From Lacticaseibacillus rhamnosus (GTDB lineage: Bacteria > Bacillota > Bacilli > Lactobacillales > Lactobacillaceae), in contig NZ_LR134331.1 of NCBI RefSeq assembly GCF_900636965.1, forward strand, positions 124,001 to 188,000: 64,000 nucleotides of DNA, in the 5' to 3' direction. Shown here one piece after another: positions 45,005-53,492 of the stretch (positions are counted from its first letter, which is position 1; every line of letters begins with the position of its first letter). Made by a program: the position numbers and the translations under genes. The notes under the pieces are model-generated. The model saw only the letters and a list, made by a program, of their open reading frames with translations. It was not told where the DNA came from and did no database searches.

Positions 45005-45277
45005 TTGAATATGATGATCGGGATTGTAGGGGGGATTGTTGTCGCAATAGTCGCTAATCGCATTAACAGGCCAGCGACGAAAACCCGCGGCATCGTCACG
45101 AACACGCTTGGCATCACTTTTGGCGCTTTAGGTGCTCAGGCTGCTGATCAGTTGCTGTATGAAGGTCCGCAGTTGTTTGGTAGCCAAATTGTACCGGCAA
45201 TTGTTGGGGGTATTGTGCTTGCGTTTGTTGTGATTTATGCAGGCAAGAAATGGTTTCGTCTAGGTTCCACCAATTAA
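45005..45277 (+). CDS. Small GlsB/YeaQ-like membrane protein
   Basis: About 90 residues with three hydrophobic stretches rich in Gly, including IGIVGGIVVAIVANRI and IVPAIVGGIVLAFVVIYAGK, the layout of GlsB/YeaQ/YmgE transglycosylase-associated proteins. The start is uncertain: the good ribosome site GGAGGTGA (44979-44986) is too far from TTG 45005 and ATG 45011 and fits best an ATC codon at 44993. The next two genes encode still shorter membrane peptides and a terminator follows them, so the three probably form one transcript. Confidence 0.7.
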   Translation: MNMMIGIVGGIVVAIVANRINRPATKTRGIVTNTLGITFGALGAQAADQLLYEGPQLFGSQIVPAIVGGIVLAFVVIYAGKKWFRLGSTN

Positions 45278-45291
45278 GGGAGACATTCAGA

Positions 45292-45411
45292 ATGAAGCAA
45301 AGAAGACGCGTGGTCACGATGCTGTTGACGGGACTTTTTACCATAATAGCCGCCGTGATCTTCGAAGCTGGCATGTGGGTTTCAATGTATTGGTGTATGA
45401 AGTTGTTCTAA
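45292..45411 (+). CDS. Small membrane peptide, 39 residues
   Basis: Start ATG 45292 preceded by GGGAGA. A basic N-terminus MKQRRRVV, one hydrophobic helix (TMLLTGLFTIIAAVIF), and a tail MWVSMYWCMKLF with aromatic residues. Fourteen bases after the GlsB-like gene. No recognised family; single-span peptides of this size can be toxins, regulators or holin-like. Confidence 0.6.
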   Translation: MKQRRRVVTMLLTGLFTIIAAVIFEAGMWVSMYWCMKLF

Positions 45412-45477
45412 ATACTTAATAATCCCGGCAGATCGTTGGGTAGTTGTCGCCGTTTGAGATAGAAAGAGGTTTTTGTT

Positions 45478-45582
45478 GTGAAAAAAAGAGCGAATAGTCT
45501 TCAGTCTAAACACATTGTTGGTGGGCTAGTTGCGTTAGGTAGTCTGCTTGTAGCAATCCTATTTCCTGCTTTCAAGAGATAA
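45478..45582 (+). CDS. Small membrane peptide, 34 residues
   Basis: GTG start at 45478 after AAAGAGG. Basic N-terminus MKKRANSLQSK, one hydrophobic helix (IVGGLVALGSLLVAILF) and a PAFKR tail. Third member of the small-protein cluster, before a terminator. Function unknown. Confidence 0.55.
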   Translation: MKKRANSLQSKHIVGGLVALGSLLVAILFPAFKR

Positions 45583-45616
45583 ACTGCAACCCTGAACCAA
45601 ACAAATAACCAAACTA

Positions 45617-45661
45617 AAACAGGTATTGGCGATGCATTGCGCAACCGTCAATACCTGTTTA
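45617..45661 (+). terminator. Terminator after the small-peptide cluster
   Basis: AACAGGTATTG (45617-45627) pairs with CAATACCTGTT (45648-45658), followed by TATTT. Confidence 0.75.
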
Positions 45662-45706
45662 TTTGTATGCTTTACGGTTAAGTGATACCCAGCATGATTG
45701 TGATAA

Positions 45707-46351
45707 TCAATCATGCGTTTGATCAGTGAATCTGGTACTGATCAATGCTCCCAAACCGATCAAAACCAGTAAGCTGCCAACGCCCATTCCGAAAATGCCG
45801 GTTACCTGATTCGCCATTTCCTGTTGAGCTGACAACAACGCATATTGCGTCAAGACAATGGCCATGGCGCCATCTGCCAGATTAAATGTTTTTAGGAAAA
45901 ATAACGCGCCATGGTGAAGCCGCCGGACTCGTAAGAAGCCGATGATTGCCATGGTAAGCTTGTAAAAGCCAATGGTTGCAACTGTAATGGCGGTTATTTT
46001 ACCAAACCGTGCCTGATAGCCATCGTGATACATGATGAATGCACAGATCGTAAAGGCCAGTCCTAAAACAACATAAGCGAGGCCAGCGGTTTGAACAAAT
46101 ACCTTGGTTTCAGGTAGCTCATCATATTGACGAGATCGCGAATAGTGGTGTAGAAAACTTGAGCGAGCAAGCGATAAGATGAGGTAATAGCCGCCAAACA
46201 ATAATAGCCATAAAGAACCGGTGACCAGACCCAATCCCAACTTGACGAGTGCAAGAATAAAATTAATACCCGCAGCCAAAGTTCCCATGAGTGCGGTTCG
46301 ATCCGCCGGGGTACTGGCATGACGATGAAACAACCGGCGTAATCGCTGCAT
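45707..46351 (-). CDS. Membrane protein with CDF-like N-terminus, function unknown
   Basis: 214 residues, about six hydrophobic helices. The start of the first helix pair (INFILALVKLGLGLVTGSLWLL) resembles cation diffusion facilitators, but the metal-binding HxxxD/DxxxD residues in TM2 and TM5 and the cytosolic C-terminal domain are absent, so transport of zinc is doubtful. GGAGGG precedes the ATG. It is 17 bases downstream of the DHA2 pump gene and may be co-transcribed with it. Confidence 0.75.
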   Translation of the reverse strand: MQRLRRLFHRHASTPADRTALMGTLAAGINFILALVKLGLGLVTGSLWLLLFGGYYLILSLARSSFLHHYSRSRQYDELPETKVFVQTAGLAYVVLGLAFTICAFIMYHDGYQARFGKITAITVATIGFYKLTMAIIGFLRVRRLHHGALFFLKTFNLADGAMAIVLTQYALLSAQQEMANQVTGIFGMGVGSLLVLIGLGALISTRFTDQTHD

Positions 46352-46368
46352 GGTAACCCTCCAATTAA

Positions 46369-47790
46369 CTAATGTTTTTGGTCTTCAGCGACAACCACTT
46401 CTGGCGTTTTAGAAGATTTAACACTTTTTAGAATGATGATCAGCATCAAGACGACGATGATCGACATACTAATAAAAGTAGCATTCACGCCACCAACCGA
46501 TGCCACCACAGTTTGCTGTGCTGCACCGCGATTGGCGATAAACGACATTAACGCTACGCTAACCGATGTCCCGACTGCTCCAGCAACGGTTCGTAAGGTG
46601 GTCAAAACGGCAGATGCCGAGGCAATAGCTTTGCCGGTTAGCTGGGTGACACTCCAGGTGACCAGTGGCATCATTAAGCAGGATAAGCCGATACTTCGCA
46701 TGGCCCATACAACGGTCAGATAGATGATTGAAGTTGAAGTCGTCAAAAAGCTGGTGCCGAGACTGCTAATTAGGACTAGCAGAACGCCGATAATTGCAAG
46801 CGGGCGGATGCCGTAACGATCGTATAATCGGCCGGTGATCGGGCTCATAATTGCCATGGCAAGCGAACCGGGCATCATGATCAGGCCAGACATGGTGGCG
46901 GAGAGGTGATGGACGGTTTGTGCGTAGATGGGAAAAACTGTGGAAACCGCCATGAGAACGGCATACATTAACGCGCTTAGAATCACTGCAGTCCGGAAGA
47001 CCGGATCTTTAAAGACGTGTAAATCAAGTAATGGTTGATCAACATGCAAGGCACGGTAGATAAATGCCATCCCGGCCACAACTGCTATCGCTAGCGGCGC
47101 GGCAATTGCCAAACTCAGAAACGGTGCGGTACCAAGATTACCGAAGCCAACGGTAATACCGGTAAAGGCGATACTGATGAGCAAGAAAGACTGCCAGTCA
47201 AATTGCAGCTTTTCGGTCGGCAAGACATCTTTGATAACGATTAAAGCAAAAATAATATCCGCTACGGCAACGATGACGCCGACCCAGAATATGACCCGCC
47301 AGCTCATGTAATCGATTAAGAGGCCGGTAATCGTCGGCGCAATAATCGGGGCGGCACTGGCAGCCAAGCCGTAAATGCCCATAATGCCACCTTGTTTCGA
47401 AACGGGGAAAATAGTTAAAATGACGACTTGCGTTAACGACAGCAGGATACCGGTTCCGAGTGATTGAATAATTCGGCCTGCCAATAAAATGGCAAAAGTT
47501 GGTGCAAGTGCAGCCAGCAGTGAACCGCCAGCAAACAAGAGCATGCTGGCGATGAACAAGGCCTTGGTCGGAATTCTTTTGATCAGAAATGCCGTTGCAG
47601 GAATCATAATCCCCATGGCCAAGGAAAAGCCGCTGGTGAGCCACTGGCCGGCGTTAGCAGTTACGCCGAAAGTCTTGATGATATCGGGTAATGCGGTTGT
47701 CAGCGCAGTTTGCAGTAAAGACGAAATCAGGGTACCTGTCAATAATACAGCAAAAATCAAATTTCGGTTCTTGGGTGCAGATTGTTTCAT
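46369..47790 (-). CDS. DHA2-family multidrug MFS transporter (EmrB/QacA-like)
   Basis: 473 residues, about fourteen hydrophobic helices. Signatures include LQTALTTALPDI in TM1, the motif-C-like GILLSLTQVVILTIFPVSKQGGIMGIYGLAASAAPIIAPTITGLLIDYMSWRVIFWVG around TM5, and the late TM13/14 region. This matches drug:H+ antiporters of the DHA2 group. GAGG lies ahead of the ATG. It shares direction and close spacing with the CDF-like gene after it. Substrates unknown. Confidence 0.9.
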   Translation of the reverse strand: MKQSAPKNRNLIFAVLLTGTLISSLLQTALTTALPDIIKTFGVTANAGQWLTSGFSLAMGIMIPATAFLIKRIPTKALFIASMLLFAGGSLLAALAPTFAILLAGRIIQSLGTGILLSLTQVVILTIFPVSKQGGIMGIYGLAASAAPIIAPTITGLLIDYMSWRVIFWVGVIVAVADIIFALIVIKDVLPTEKLQFDWQSFLLISIAFTGITVGFGNLGTAPFLSLAIAAPLAIAVVAGMAFIYRALHVDQPLLDLHVFKDPVFRTAVILSALMYAVLMAVSTVFPIYAQTVHHLSATMSGLIMMPGSLAMAIMSPITGRLYDRYGIRPLAIIGVLLVLISSLGTSFLTTSTSIIYLTVVWAMRSIGLSCLMMPLVTWSVTQLTGKAIASASAVLTTLRTVAGAVGTSVSVALMSFIANRGAAQQTVVASVGGVNATFISMSIIVVLMLIIILKSVKSSKTPEVVVAEDQKH

Positions 47791-47853
47791 TCTTTTTAGC
47801 CTCTAATCTGAATATTAGTGTGACGATCAAAAAGGAATCTGGAGGGCGCATTA

Positions 47854-48360
47854 TTAGTTCAGCAGTAAAAAAGCGGCCTTGCTTGTCTCGGCAATGGCAT
47901 CAAATTGTTGATCAATCAGAGGATCAATTCTTGCCGAACGGCGGGCCTGCCACCAGCGGTAAGCAAAATAGGCACTTCCCCAGGCAAGAAAACCGGGAAT
48001 AGCTAACATAACCGATAGCAAAATCAATGCGGCCTCCCAGGCAAAAACCGAGCCAGCCATGAATACTGTGCCAACGATGCCGATCAACAGGCTCAGTGAG
48101 GTTGCACTTGATTGTTTCGATTTTTCCAAGCGCACAACATGAGCCATTTGTTGTTCAAATTGCTTCTGTAGCCGATTAAGTTCGCTTTTGTGGGTAATGG
48201 AGCGATCGCGCTTGAATGCTAAAGTGACACCGTGCAGTCCTTCTTTTGACTCCTGTAATTGCCAGCCGAAGTTTGCATAACCGTCTACATAGGTGGCTTG
48301 CATACTGGGAGAAACCGTCTGGGTCAAATATTCATAGGCGATAAAACTGTTTTTTTGCAT
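47854..48360 (-). CDS. Membrane protein of unknown function (DUF2812-like N-terminus)
   Basis: 168 residues. The first 75 residues are soluble and contain YANFGWQLQESKEGLHGVTLAFKRDRS, similar to the start of DUF2812 proteins, followed by a coiled charged region and two membrane helices (about 92-140). GGAGGG precedes the ATG. It lies between the efflux pump and the two-component system; no clear partner. Confidence 0.7.
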   Translation of the reverse strand: MQKNSFIAYEYLTQTVSPSMQATYVDGYANFGWQLQESKEGLHGVTLAFKRDRSITHKSELNRLQKQFEQQMAHVVRLEKSKQSSATSLSLLIGIVGTVFMAGSVFAWEAALILLSVMLAIPGFLAWGSAYFAYRWWQARRSARIDPLIDQQFDAIAETSKAAFLLLN

Positions 48361-48486
48361 AAAGAGAAACCCTCCATATCTTGTTATAGGCGTTTGCCAA
48401 GCCGATTTCGGGTGGCTAACGACTGCTCATGGTTTAAGCATACGGAGGGCGTGTTTTTGAATTATTCATGAAATGTTGCTGAATTG

Positions 48487-49554
48487 TTAATTTTCACTTT
48501 GCGGAAGAGATACGGTGAAGGTAGTACCTTGGTGAGGGTTACTTTGGACACTGATTTTTGCATTAAGCAAGCGAATAACCTGCGCCACAATGGCGAGCCC
48601 AAGGCCATTTCCTGCACTTGCATGTGATGTATCGCCTTGGTAAAACTTGTCGAAAATATGTGCCTGCGTATTTTCGTCAATTCCCTGACCATCGTCGTGA
48701 ATATGGACACGTAGCGTGGTATCGTCAGCTTTTGCGAGAATCGACAGGTGACCACGTGGCGGTGCGAATTTAATTGCATTGCCGATGAGATTGTGCCAAA
48801 CGATCTCGAGGAGTTGGGGATTACTGATAATTGGCAGTGAGTCGGGTAAATCAATTGTTAGATGTAACTGTTTAGCATCAATCGCATTGGCATCATCCAG
48901 TAAGCAGCGCGTCAGTTGCGCACTGAGATCGAATTTTTGGTAATCAGGTGCCGTGACTTGGGTTTGTAGTTTGTTAAGCTTTAGAATATTCGTGACAAGC
49001 GTTGCTAAATGGGCGACCGAGTCACTAATGGTGGTCAAATAAAGTTGCTGTGTTTTCCGGTCAAGCCCTGACTGTTGTAATGCTTGGGCATAACCTTGAA
49101 TATTTGCCAACGGTCGTTTGAACTCATGTGACACATTGGCAACAAAGTCACTACGCAGGGTTTCGGTGGAGCCCAGTTCGGCGACCATAATATTGAAGTT
49201 AGCAAACATCGCGTCTAGGTAGTCGTAATTCTGGGGTGCATGAACCGGTTGTAAATAAACATCAAAGTTACCATTTGCTACTTGTTCAGCGGCATCGCTC
49301 AAAGCTTTAAGTGGCTTGTCAAAAGCGCGGTATTTCTGCCAGGCGGTGAATGCGGAGAAGCCGGCAGCGACCAACGCCCAGTAAAGCAGATACCAGCCTA
49401 ATAACGGGGTCAACACTAGATGCCAATTATTACCATAAAGTATTCCCGGTAAGGCTGCTAGAATGCTCAAGGTAAAGAAGGAGCCAAAGAATTGAAACCA
49501 TGAAAAGTGTTGCTTTACTTGTGGTTGAACGGCTTGCTCATTTACTGATTTCAT
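48487..49554 (-). CDS. Sensor histidine kinase
   Basis: 355 residues. Two membrane helices at about 20-70 with a very short extracytoplasmic loop, HAMP-like linker (ALSDAAEQVANGNFDVYLQP), dimerisation/H-box SDFVANVSHEFKRPLANIQGYAQ with the phosphorylated His, N-box LVWHNLIGNAIKFAPP-like segment (IVWHNLIGNAIKFAP), G-box HDDGQGIDENTQAHIFDKFYQGD and GNGLGLAIV. Short-loop kinases often sense cell-envelope stress. Its start overlaps the response regulator stop (ATGA). Confidence 0.93.
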   Translation of the reverse strand: MKSVNEQAVQPQVKQHFSWFQFFGSFFTLSILAALPGILYGNNWHLVLTPLLGWYLLYWALVAAGFSAFTAWQKYRAFDKPLKALSDAAEQVANGNFDVYLQPVHAPQNYDYLDAMFANFNIMVAELGSTETLRSDFVANVSHEFKRPLANIQGYAQALQQSGLDRKTQQLYLTTISDSVAHLATLVTNILKLNKLQTQVTAPDYQKFDLSAQLTRCLLDDANAIDAKQLHLTIDLPDSLPIISNPQLLEIVWHNLIGNAIKFAPPRGHLSILAKADDTTLRVHIHDDGQGIDENTQAHIFDKFYQGDTSHASAGNGLGLAIVAQVIRLLNAKISVQSNPHQGTTFTVSLPQSEN

Positions 49555-50225
49555 AAGGTTAACACCGCCTTGTAACCTAATCCATGAATGGTCTTGATCG
49601 TAAAGCCATCTGCTGCTTTGAATTTCTCGCGTAGTTTTGTAATGTATACATCTACCGCGCGCATGCTGGTATCACTGGCAAGGTCCCAGAACTCGTTGAT
49701 AAGTTCGGCTCGGGAAAAAGCGTGATCAGGATATGAAAGCAATTTATAAAGGATCTGGAATTCCCGAACTGTGACATCAACCGTTTGATGATTGACTTGT
49801 GCAGTAATCGCCTCGTTGTTGAGAGTGAGATTGCCAACGATCAACAAGTTGTCGGCCGTAATTTTTGCGCGGCGTAACAAAGCTTTGATTCGTAATAGCA
49901 ATTCATTGAAGTTAATCGGCTTAACCATATAATCATCAATGCCGCTATTAAAACCCTTTTCTTTGGACGCAATATCATCTCGCGCCGTTATGAAGAGGAT
50001 GGGGATGCTTGGATCGGTTCGGCGCAGTTCTTGTGCAAATTGATAACCGTCTACCTGAGGCATCATGATGTCTGATAAGACGAGATCGAATTGTTCGGAT
50101 TGCAGTAAATCATAGGCTGCCGGTGGATTTTCGGCACCTTGAACAGTGTAACCATTCTGCCGTAAGATGGTTGCAATCAGGTCGTTAAAGTTGCGGTCAT
50201 CTTCAACCACTAGGATTTTGACCAA
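49551..50225 (-). CDS. OmpR-family response regulator
   Basis: 224 residues. Receiver domain with the acidic pair in KILVVEDDRNF, phospho-acceptor Asp in LVLSDIMMPQVDGYQF, Thr/Lys sites in FITARDD and DDYMVKPI; winged-helix C-terminal domain with VTVREFQILYKLLSYPDHAFSRAELINEFWD and the recognition region MRAVDVYITKLREKF. Start is TTG 50225 after AAGGAGAG; upstream in-frame codons give no receiver sequence. Partner kinase overlaps downstream. Confidence 0.94.
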   Translation of the reverse strand: MVKILVVEDDRNFNDLIATILRQNGYTVQGAENPPAAYDLLQSEQFDLVLSDIMMPQVDGYQFAQELRRTDPSIPILFITARDDIASKEKGFNSGIDDYMVKPINFNELLLRIKALLRRAKITADNLLIVGNLTLNNEAITAQVNHQTVDVTVREFQILYKLLSYPDHAFSRAELINEFWDLASDTSMRAVDVYITKLREKFKAADGFTIKTIHGLGYKAVLTL

Positions 50226-50428
50226 AGTAAGTCTCTCCTTTTTGGTACGTGTAAGTCGGGTTTTACGCTGCGGGTCGATGGGTCGTTGTTTGCTGAACAG
50301 TATACTGATCCCAGACATATTTGTCATGGCTTAGCGATTAGGTGGATAGGCTGGCATCACTGATAGCAACGAGATTCGCGATAATATTTTTTCTGAGTGG
50401 GCGATTTTTTAGTGGAAAGGATTTTTCT

Positions 50429-50920
50429 ATGCAATATACATGGCTAAACATGCCTGAGCACAATTACTTGATTGTGGTCGATCAAGGTAAGCTTGCTTTT
50501 GTCGGATCGCCGGATGCCAAACTAAGCGAAGCAACGCGTTATATCAAAGGGCCACTGGTATTTGATCGCGAGGAGATGTTGCCTTTTCGCAATGCAATTT
50601 ATGATTATTTAAGCGGTGACAGTCGAGAGATCGCGGTGCCGTTAGTCTTTCATGGCACAAAACTGCAAGTGGCGGTATGGCGTTATTTGATGACAATTCC
50701 ATATGGTGAAACCCGAACTTACAAACAAGTTGCCGTAGCAGTTGATCGGCCACGTGCTTTTCAGGCAATCGGCAATGCGGTCGGGCGGAATCCATTAATG
50801 ATGGCGATTCCCTGTCACCGCGTATTACGCACAGATGGCGGACTAGGCGGGTTTCGCGGTGGCTTAACGTTGAAACGCAAATTGTTAGCTTTGGAACAAG
50901 GGCAGCATCCAACCTTTTAA
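50429..50920 (+). CDS. ogt: Methylated-DNA--protein-cysteine methyltransferase
   Basis: 163 residues. DNA repair protein that removes O6-alkyl groups from guanine. The active site IPCHRVLRTDGGLGGFRGG with the acceptor Cys, the helix-turn-helix region IPYGETRTYKQVAVAVDRPRAFQAIGNAVGRNP, and a short N-terminal domain are present. ATG 50429 follows GGAAAGGA; an upstream ATG at 50342 lacks a ribosome site. Divergent from the two-component system. Confidence 0.93.
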   Translation: MQYTWLNMPEHNYLIVVDQGKLAFVGSPDAKLSEATRYIKGPLVFDREEMLPFRNAIYDYLSGDSREIAVPLVFHGTKLQVAVWRYLMTIPYGETRTYKQVAVAVDRPRAFQAIGNAVGRNPLMMAIPCHRVLRTDGGLGGFRGGLTLKRKLLALEQGQHPTF

Positions 50921-51025
50921 TCAGCAGTAAGTTTTTCAAAAGGTAGCGGTTAAACGTTCTATTTTACGAGCATAATCTTGTATACTGATGAATGGACAAA
51001 TCGAAATCAAGGAGATATTGAGAAT

Positions 51026-52027
51026 ATGAAGATTATTGCATATGGTGCACGCGTGGATGAGATCCAATATTTCAAACAGTGGGCTAAGGAAACCGGCAAC
51101 ACGCTGGAATATCATACGGAATTTCTTGATGAGCATACCGTTGAATGGGCAAAGGGATTTGACGGCATTAACTCACTACAAACGACGCCATACGCAGCTG
51201 GTGTGTTTGAAAAAATGCACGAATATGGCATCAAGTTTCTCACCATCCGCAATGTCGGAACCGACAATATCGATATGACGGCGATGAAAAAATACGGCAT
51301 TCGCTTAAGTAATGTTCCGGCGTATTCACCGGCTGCCATTGCTGAATTTGCGCTAACCGATACGTTATATCTACTTCGCAACATGGGAAAGGTTCAAGCA
51401 CAGCTACATGCAGGCGACTACGAAAAAGCCAGCACCTTCATCGGCAAAGAACTTGGTCAGCAAACAGTCGGCGTGATGGGGACCGGACACATTGGCCGCG
51501 TTGCCATCAAGCTCTTCAAAGGTTTTGGTGCCAAAGTGATTGCTTACGATCCATATCCGATGAAAGGCGATCATCCGGACTTTGAATATGTCAGCTTGGA
51601 AGAACTATTCAAACAAAGTGACATCATTGATCTTCACGTTCCGGGCATTAAACAAAATACCCACATTATCAACGAGGCCGCGTTTGATCTTATGAAGCCA
51701 GGCGCGATCGTAATTAACACCGCGCGGCCGAACCTGATTGATACCCAGGCGATGCTCAGCAACCTGAAGTCCGGTAAACTGGCCGGCGTCGGAATCGATA
51801 CGTACGAATACGAAACCGAAGATCTGTTGAACCTCGCCAAACACGGTAGCTTCAAGGATCCGTTATGGGATGAACTGCTCGCGATGCCAAATGTTGTTCT
51901 CAGCCCGCATATTGCGTACTACACAGAAACCGCCGTGCACAACATGGTTTACTTCTCACTGCAGAATTTAGTCGACTTTTTGACAAAGGGAGAGACGAAT
52001 ACTGAAGTGACAGCACCGGCGAAATAA
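51026..52027 (+). CDS. hicD: D-2-hydroxyacid dehydrogenase (D-2-hydroxyisocaproate type)
   Basis: 333 residues, NAD-dependent reduction of 2-oxo acids such as 2-oxoisocaproate. From memory the sequence is close to the characterised L. casei enzyme, with scattered substitutions. NAD-binding GTGHIG, NTARPNLID, the catalytic His in LSPHIAYYTE, and Arg/Glu positions are visible. AAGGAG precedes ATG 51026. Monocistronic with a terminator. D-lactate dehydrogenase activity is a close alternative within the family. Confidence 0.93.
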   Translation: MKIIAYGARVDEIQYFKQWAKETGNTLEYHTEFLDEHTVEWAKGFDGINSLQTTPYAAGVFEKMHEYGIKFLTIRNVGTDNIDMTAMKKYGIRLSNVPAYSPAAIAEFALTDTLYLLRNMGKVQAQLHAGDYEKASTFIGKELGQQTVGVMGTGHIGRVAIKLFKGFGAKVIAYDPYPMKGDHPDFEYVSLEELFKQSDIIDLHVPGIKQNTHIINEAAFDLMKPGAIVINTARPNLIDTQAMLSNLKSGKLAGVGIDTYEYETEDLLNLAKHGSFKDPLWDELLAMPNVVLSPHIAYYTETAVHNMVYFSLQNLVDFLTKGETNTEVTAPAK

Positions 52028-52045
52028 TTTAATCTGCAAAAATAA

Positions 52046-52082
52046 GTAGCAGGCGCTCTGTTTTTCGGGGCGCTTTTTTTAT
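52046..52082 (+). terminator. Terminator after hicD
   Basis: AGGCGC...GGGCGCT stem followed by eight T, 20 bases past the stop. Confidence 0.65.
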
Positions 52083-52167
52083 GTGCAAAAATTCATTCTA
52101 TGACTAACTTGTCCTAAATTTACGTAGGATCTTAGCGTGGCGCTAAGAGGGGAAAATCAATTTACAA

Positions 52168-52238
52168 AGAAACCGTTTACAACATCTGGATAATCTGCTA
52201 ATATAAAGTCGTTCGAATGAATAGTCGTTCGAATGAAT
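52168..52238 (+). promoter_or_regulatory. Promoter, cre site and tandem operator of the beta-glucoside PTS operon
   Basis: TTTACA (52176-52181), 17-base spacer, TAATAT (52199-52204). AGAAACCGTTTACA (52168-52181) is a cre site overlapping the -35, so CcpA binding would block polymerase. A 16-base sequence AGTCGTTCGAATGAAT is repeated head to tail at 52207-52222 and 52223-52238, just at the expected transcript start; another ATTCGAA lies near 52278. The GntR protein encoded at the operon end is the natural candidate to bind it. Confidence 0.7.
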
Positions 52239-52308
52239 ATTTAATCTGACGCGCGTCTACAGTTGGAATGTAACCCTTTATTCGAAATGCAAAGTGAGGT
52301 AATTTTTT

Positions 52309-52623
52309 ATGGCTAAGAAGACAATCATGCTTGTTTGTGCTGCTGGTATGTCAACCAGTATGTTAGTTAAAAAGATGGAGGATGCGGCTGCCAAAGAAGG
52401 TGTTGACGCAAAAATTTTCGCAACGTCAACAGCTGATGCCCACGACAAATTAGATTCCGAAAATCCGGATGTGTTAATGCTCGGTCCACAAGTGCGGTAT
52501 TTAGAGGGCGAGTTCAAGAAGGACCTGAGTATTCCGGTCGAAGTTATTAACATGCAGGATTACGGGTTGATGAAGGGTGATAAAGTCCTTAAAGCGGCGC
52601 TCGATTTAATCGACAAAAAGTAG
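52309..52623 (+). CDS. PTS lactose/cellobiose-family EIIB
   Basis: 104 residues; transfers phosphate from EIIA to the incoming sugar. Phosphorylated Cys in MLVCAAGMSTSMLVKKM near residue 10. Followed after 9 bases by EIIA. Expected sugar: cellobiose or another beta-glucoside, judged from the GH1 enzyme. Confidence 0.93.
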   Translation: MAKKTIMLVCAAGMSTSMLVKKMEDAAAKEGVDAKIFATSTADAHDKLDSENPDVLMLGPQVRYLEGEFKKDLSIPVEVINMQDYGLMKGDKVLKAALDLIDKK

Positions 52624-52632
52624 GAGGCTCTC

Positions 52633-52956
52633 ATGGACGAAAAACAACAGTTGATGGTGATGCAACTGATCATGGCTGGCGGTAATGTAAAGGGATCGGC
52701 ATTTGAGGCAATTAAAGCCGCAAAAGTTGGTGACTTTAAGACAGCGGACACCAAACTAAAAGAAGCAGACAAATTCTTGGCCGATGCGCACAATGCACAA
52801 ACCGGGATGTTGACAGATGAGGCACAAGGCCATCATCAACCCGTTTCGTTACTAATGGTACACGGGCAAGACCATGTGATGAATGCCATCACTTTTCGCG
52901 ATTTGGCAGGCGAAGTCGTTGATCTTTACCGGAAGATTTCACAGGAGTCGAATTAA
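52633..52956 (+). CDS. PTS lactose/cellobiose-family EIIA
   Basis: 107 residues, an all-helical trimeric EIIA. LIMAGGNVKGSAFEAIKAAK at the N-terminus and the active-site His region HHQPVSLLMVHGQDHVMNA near residue 75 are typical. Lies between EIIB and an extra membrane gene. Confidence 0.93.
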   Translation: MDEKQQLMVMQLIMAGGNVKGSAFEAIKAAKVGDFKTADTKLKEADKFLADAHNAQTGMLTDEAQGHHQPVSLLMVHGQDHVMNAITFRDLAGEVVDLYRKISQESN

Positions 52957-52975
52957 TTAAGGGAGTGTGAAAGTC

Positions 52976-53470
52976 GTGCCAAAACCGAGCGAGTCGAAGT
53001 ATGACAAAGGCCGCCAAGAGCTGAGTCTAACCAGTATGTTTTTTAATCGCTATCTATTGATTCGATATACGACCGCGGCTTTCTTTTTTGCTAATTTATA
53101 CTGGTTCTTTTTGAGCTTTAGTGCTGTAGGACTTGCAAAGTGGTGGCCTTTCACTTTGATCCTCACGACCGCAGCGGTTGCAGTTGAACAAGTTAGTAAA
53201 TACTGGCGCCGGGATAATAAGCTACCGGTAACTAAAGTCGGATATGCAGGACAACTTCTGAGTAACTTTTTGGCACTGGTTGTCATTGTGACCGGTCATG
53301 GGGCAAGCATTTTCCCGTTTTTCGGGCAAAAAGGAATTTCGCTGATCACCACAGTTTTATTAATTGGTCTGGGTATTTGTTTTTATATTTTGGCTCGGGT
53401 TCATTTAATCGAAACAAATCGTGATCGCTATTTAAAGCGAATACGTCAATTTGCCCAAAGTCTTCAATAA
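52976..53470 (+). CDS. Membrane protein of unknown function inside the PTS operon
   Basis: 164 residues with about four membrane helices (from about residues 28-145), basic ends, and no PTS domain. GTG at 52976 is chosen because GGGAG lies at proper spacing; GTG 52967 is too close to it. It has tight gaps to EIIA (19 bases) and EIIC (22 bases), so it is co-transcribed. I do not recognise the family. A role in sugar uptake, regulation or EIIC assembly would be inference. Confidence 0.8.
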   Translation: MPKPSESKYDKGRQELSLTSMFFNRYLLIRYTTAAFFFANLYWFFLSFSAVGLAKWWPFTLILTTAAVAVEQVSKYWRRDNKLPVTKVGYAGQLLSNFLALVVIVTGHGASIFPFFGQKGISLITTVLLIGLGICFYILARVHLIETNRDRYLKRIRQFAQSLQ

Positions 53471-53492
53471 GTTGAAACGAGGAGATTAAATT

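Noticed and set aside
48361-48486. Terminator between the two-component genes and the DUF2812-like gene
   Set aside because: No convincing stem followed by a T run was found by eye.
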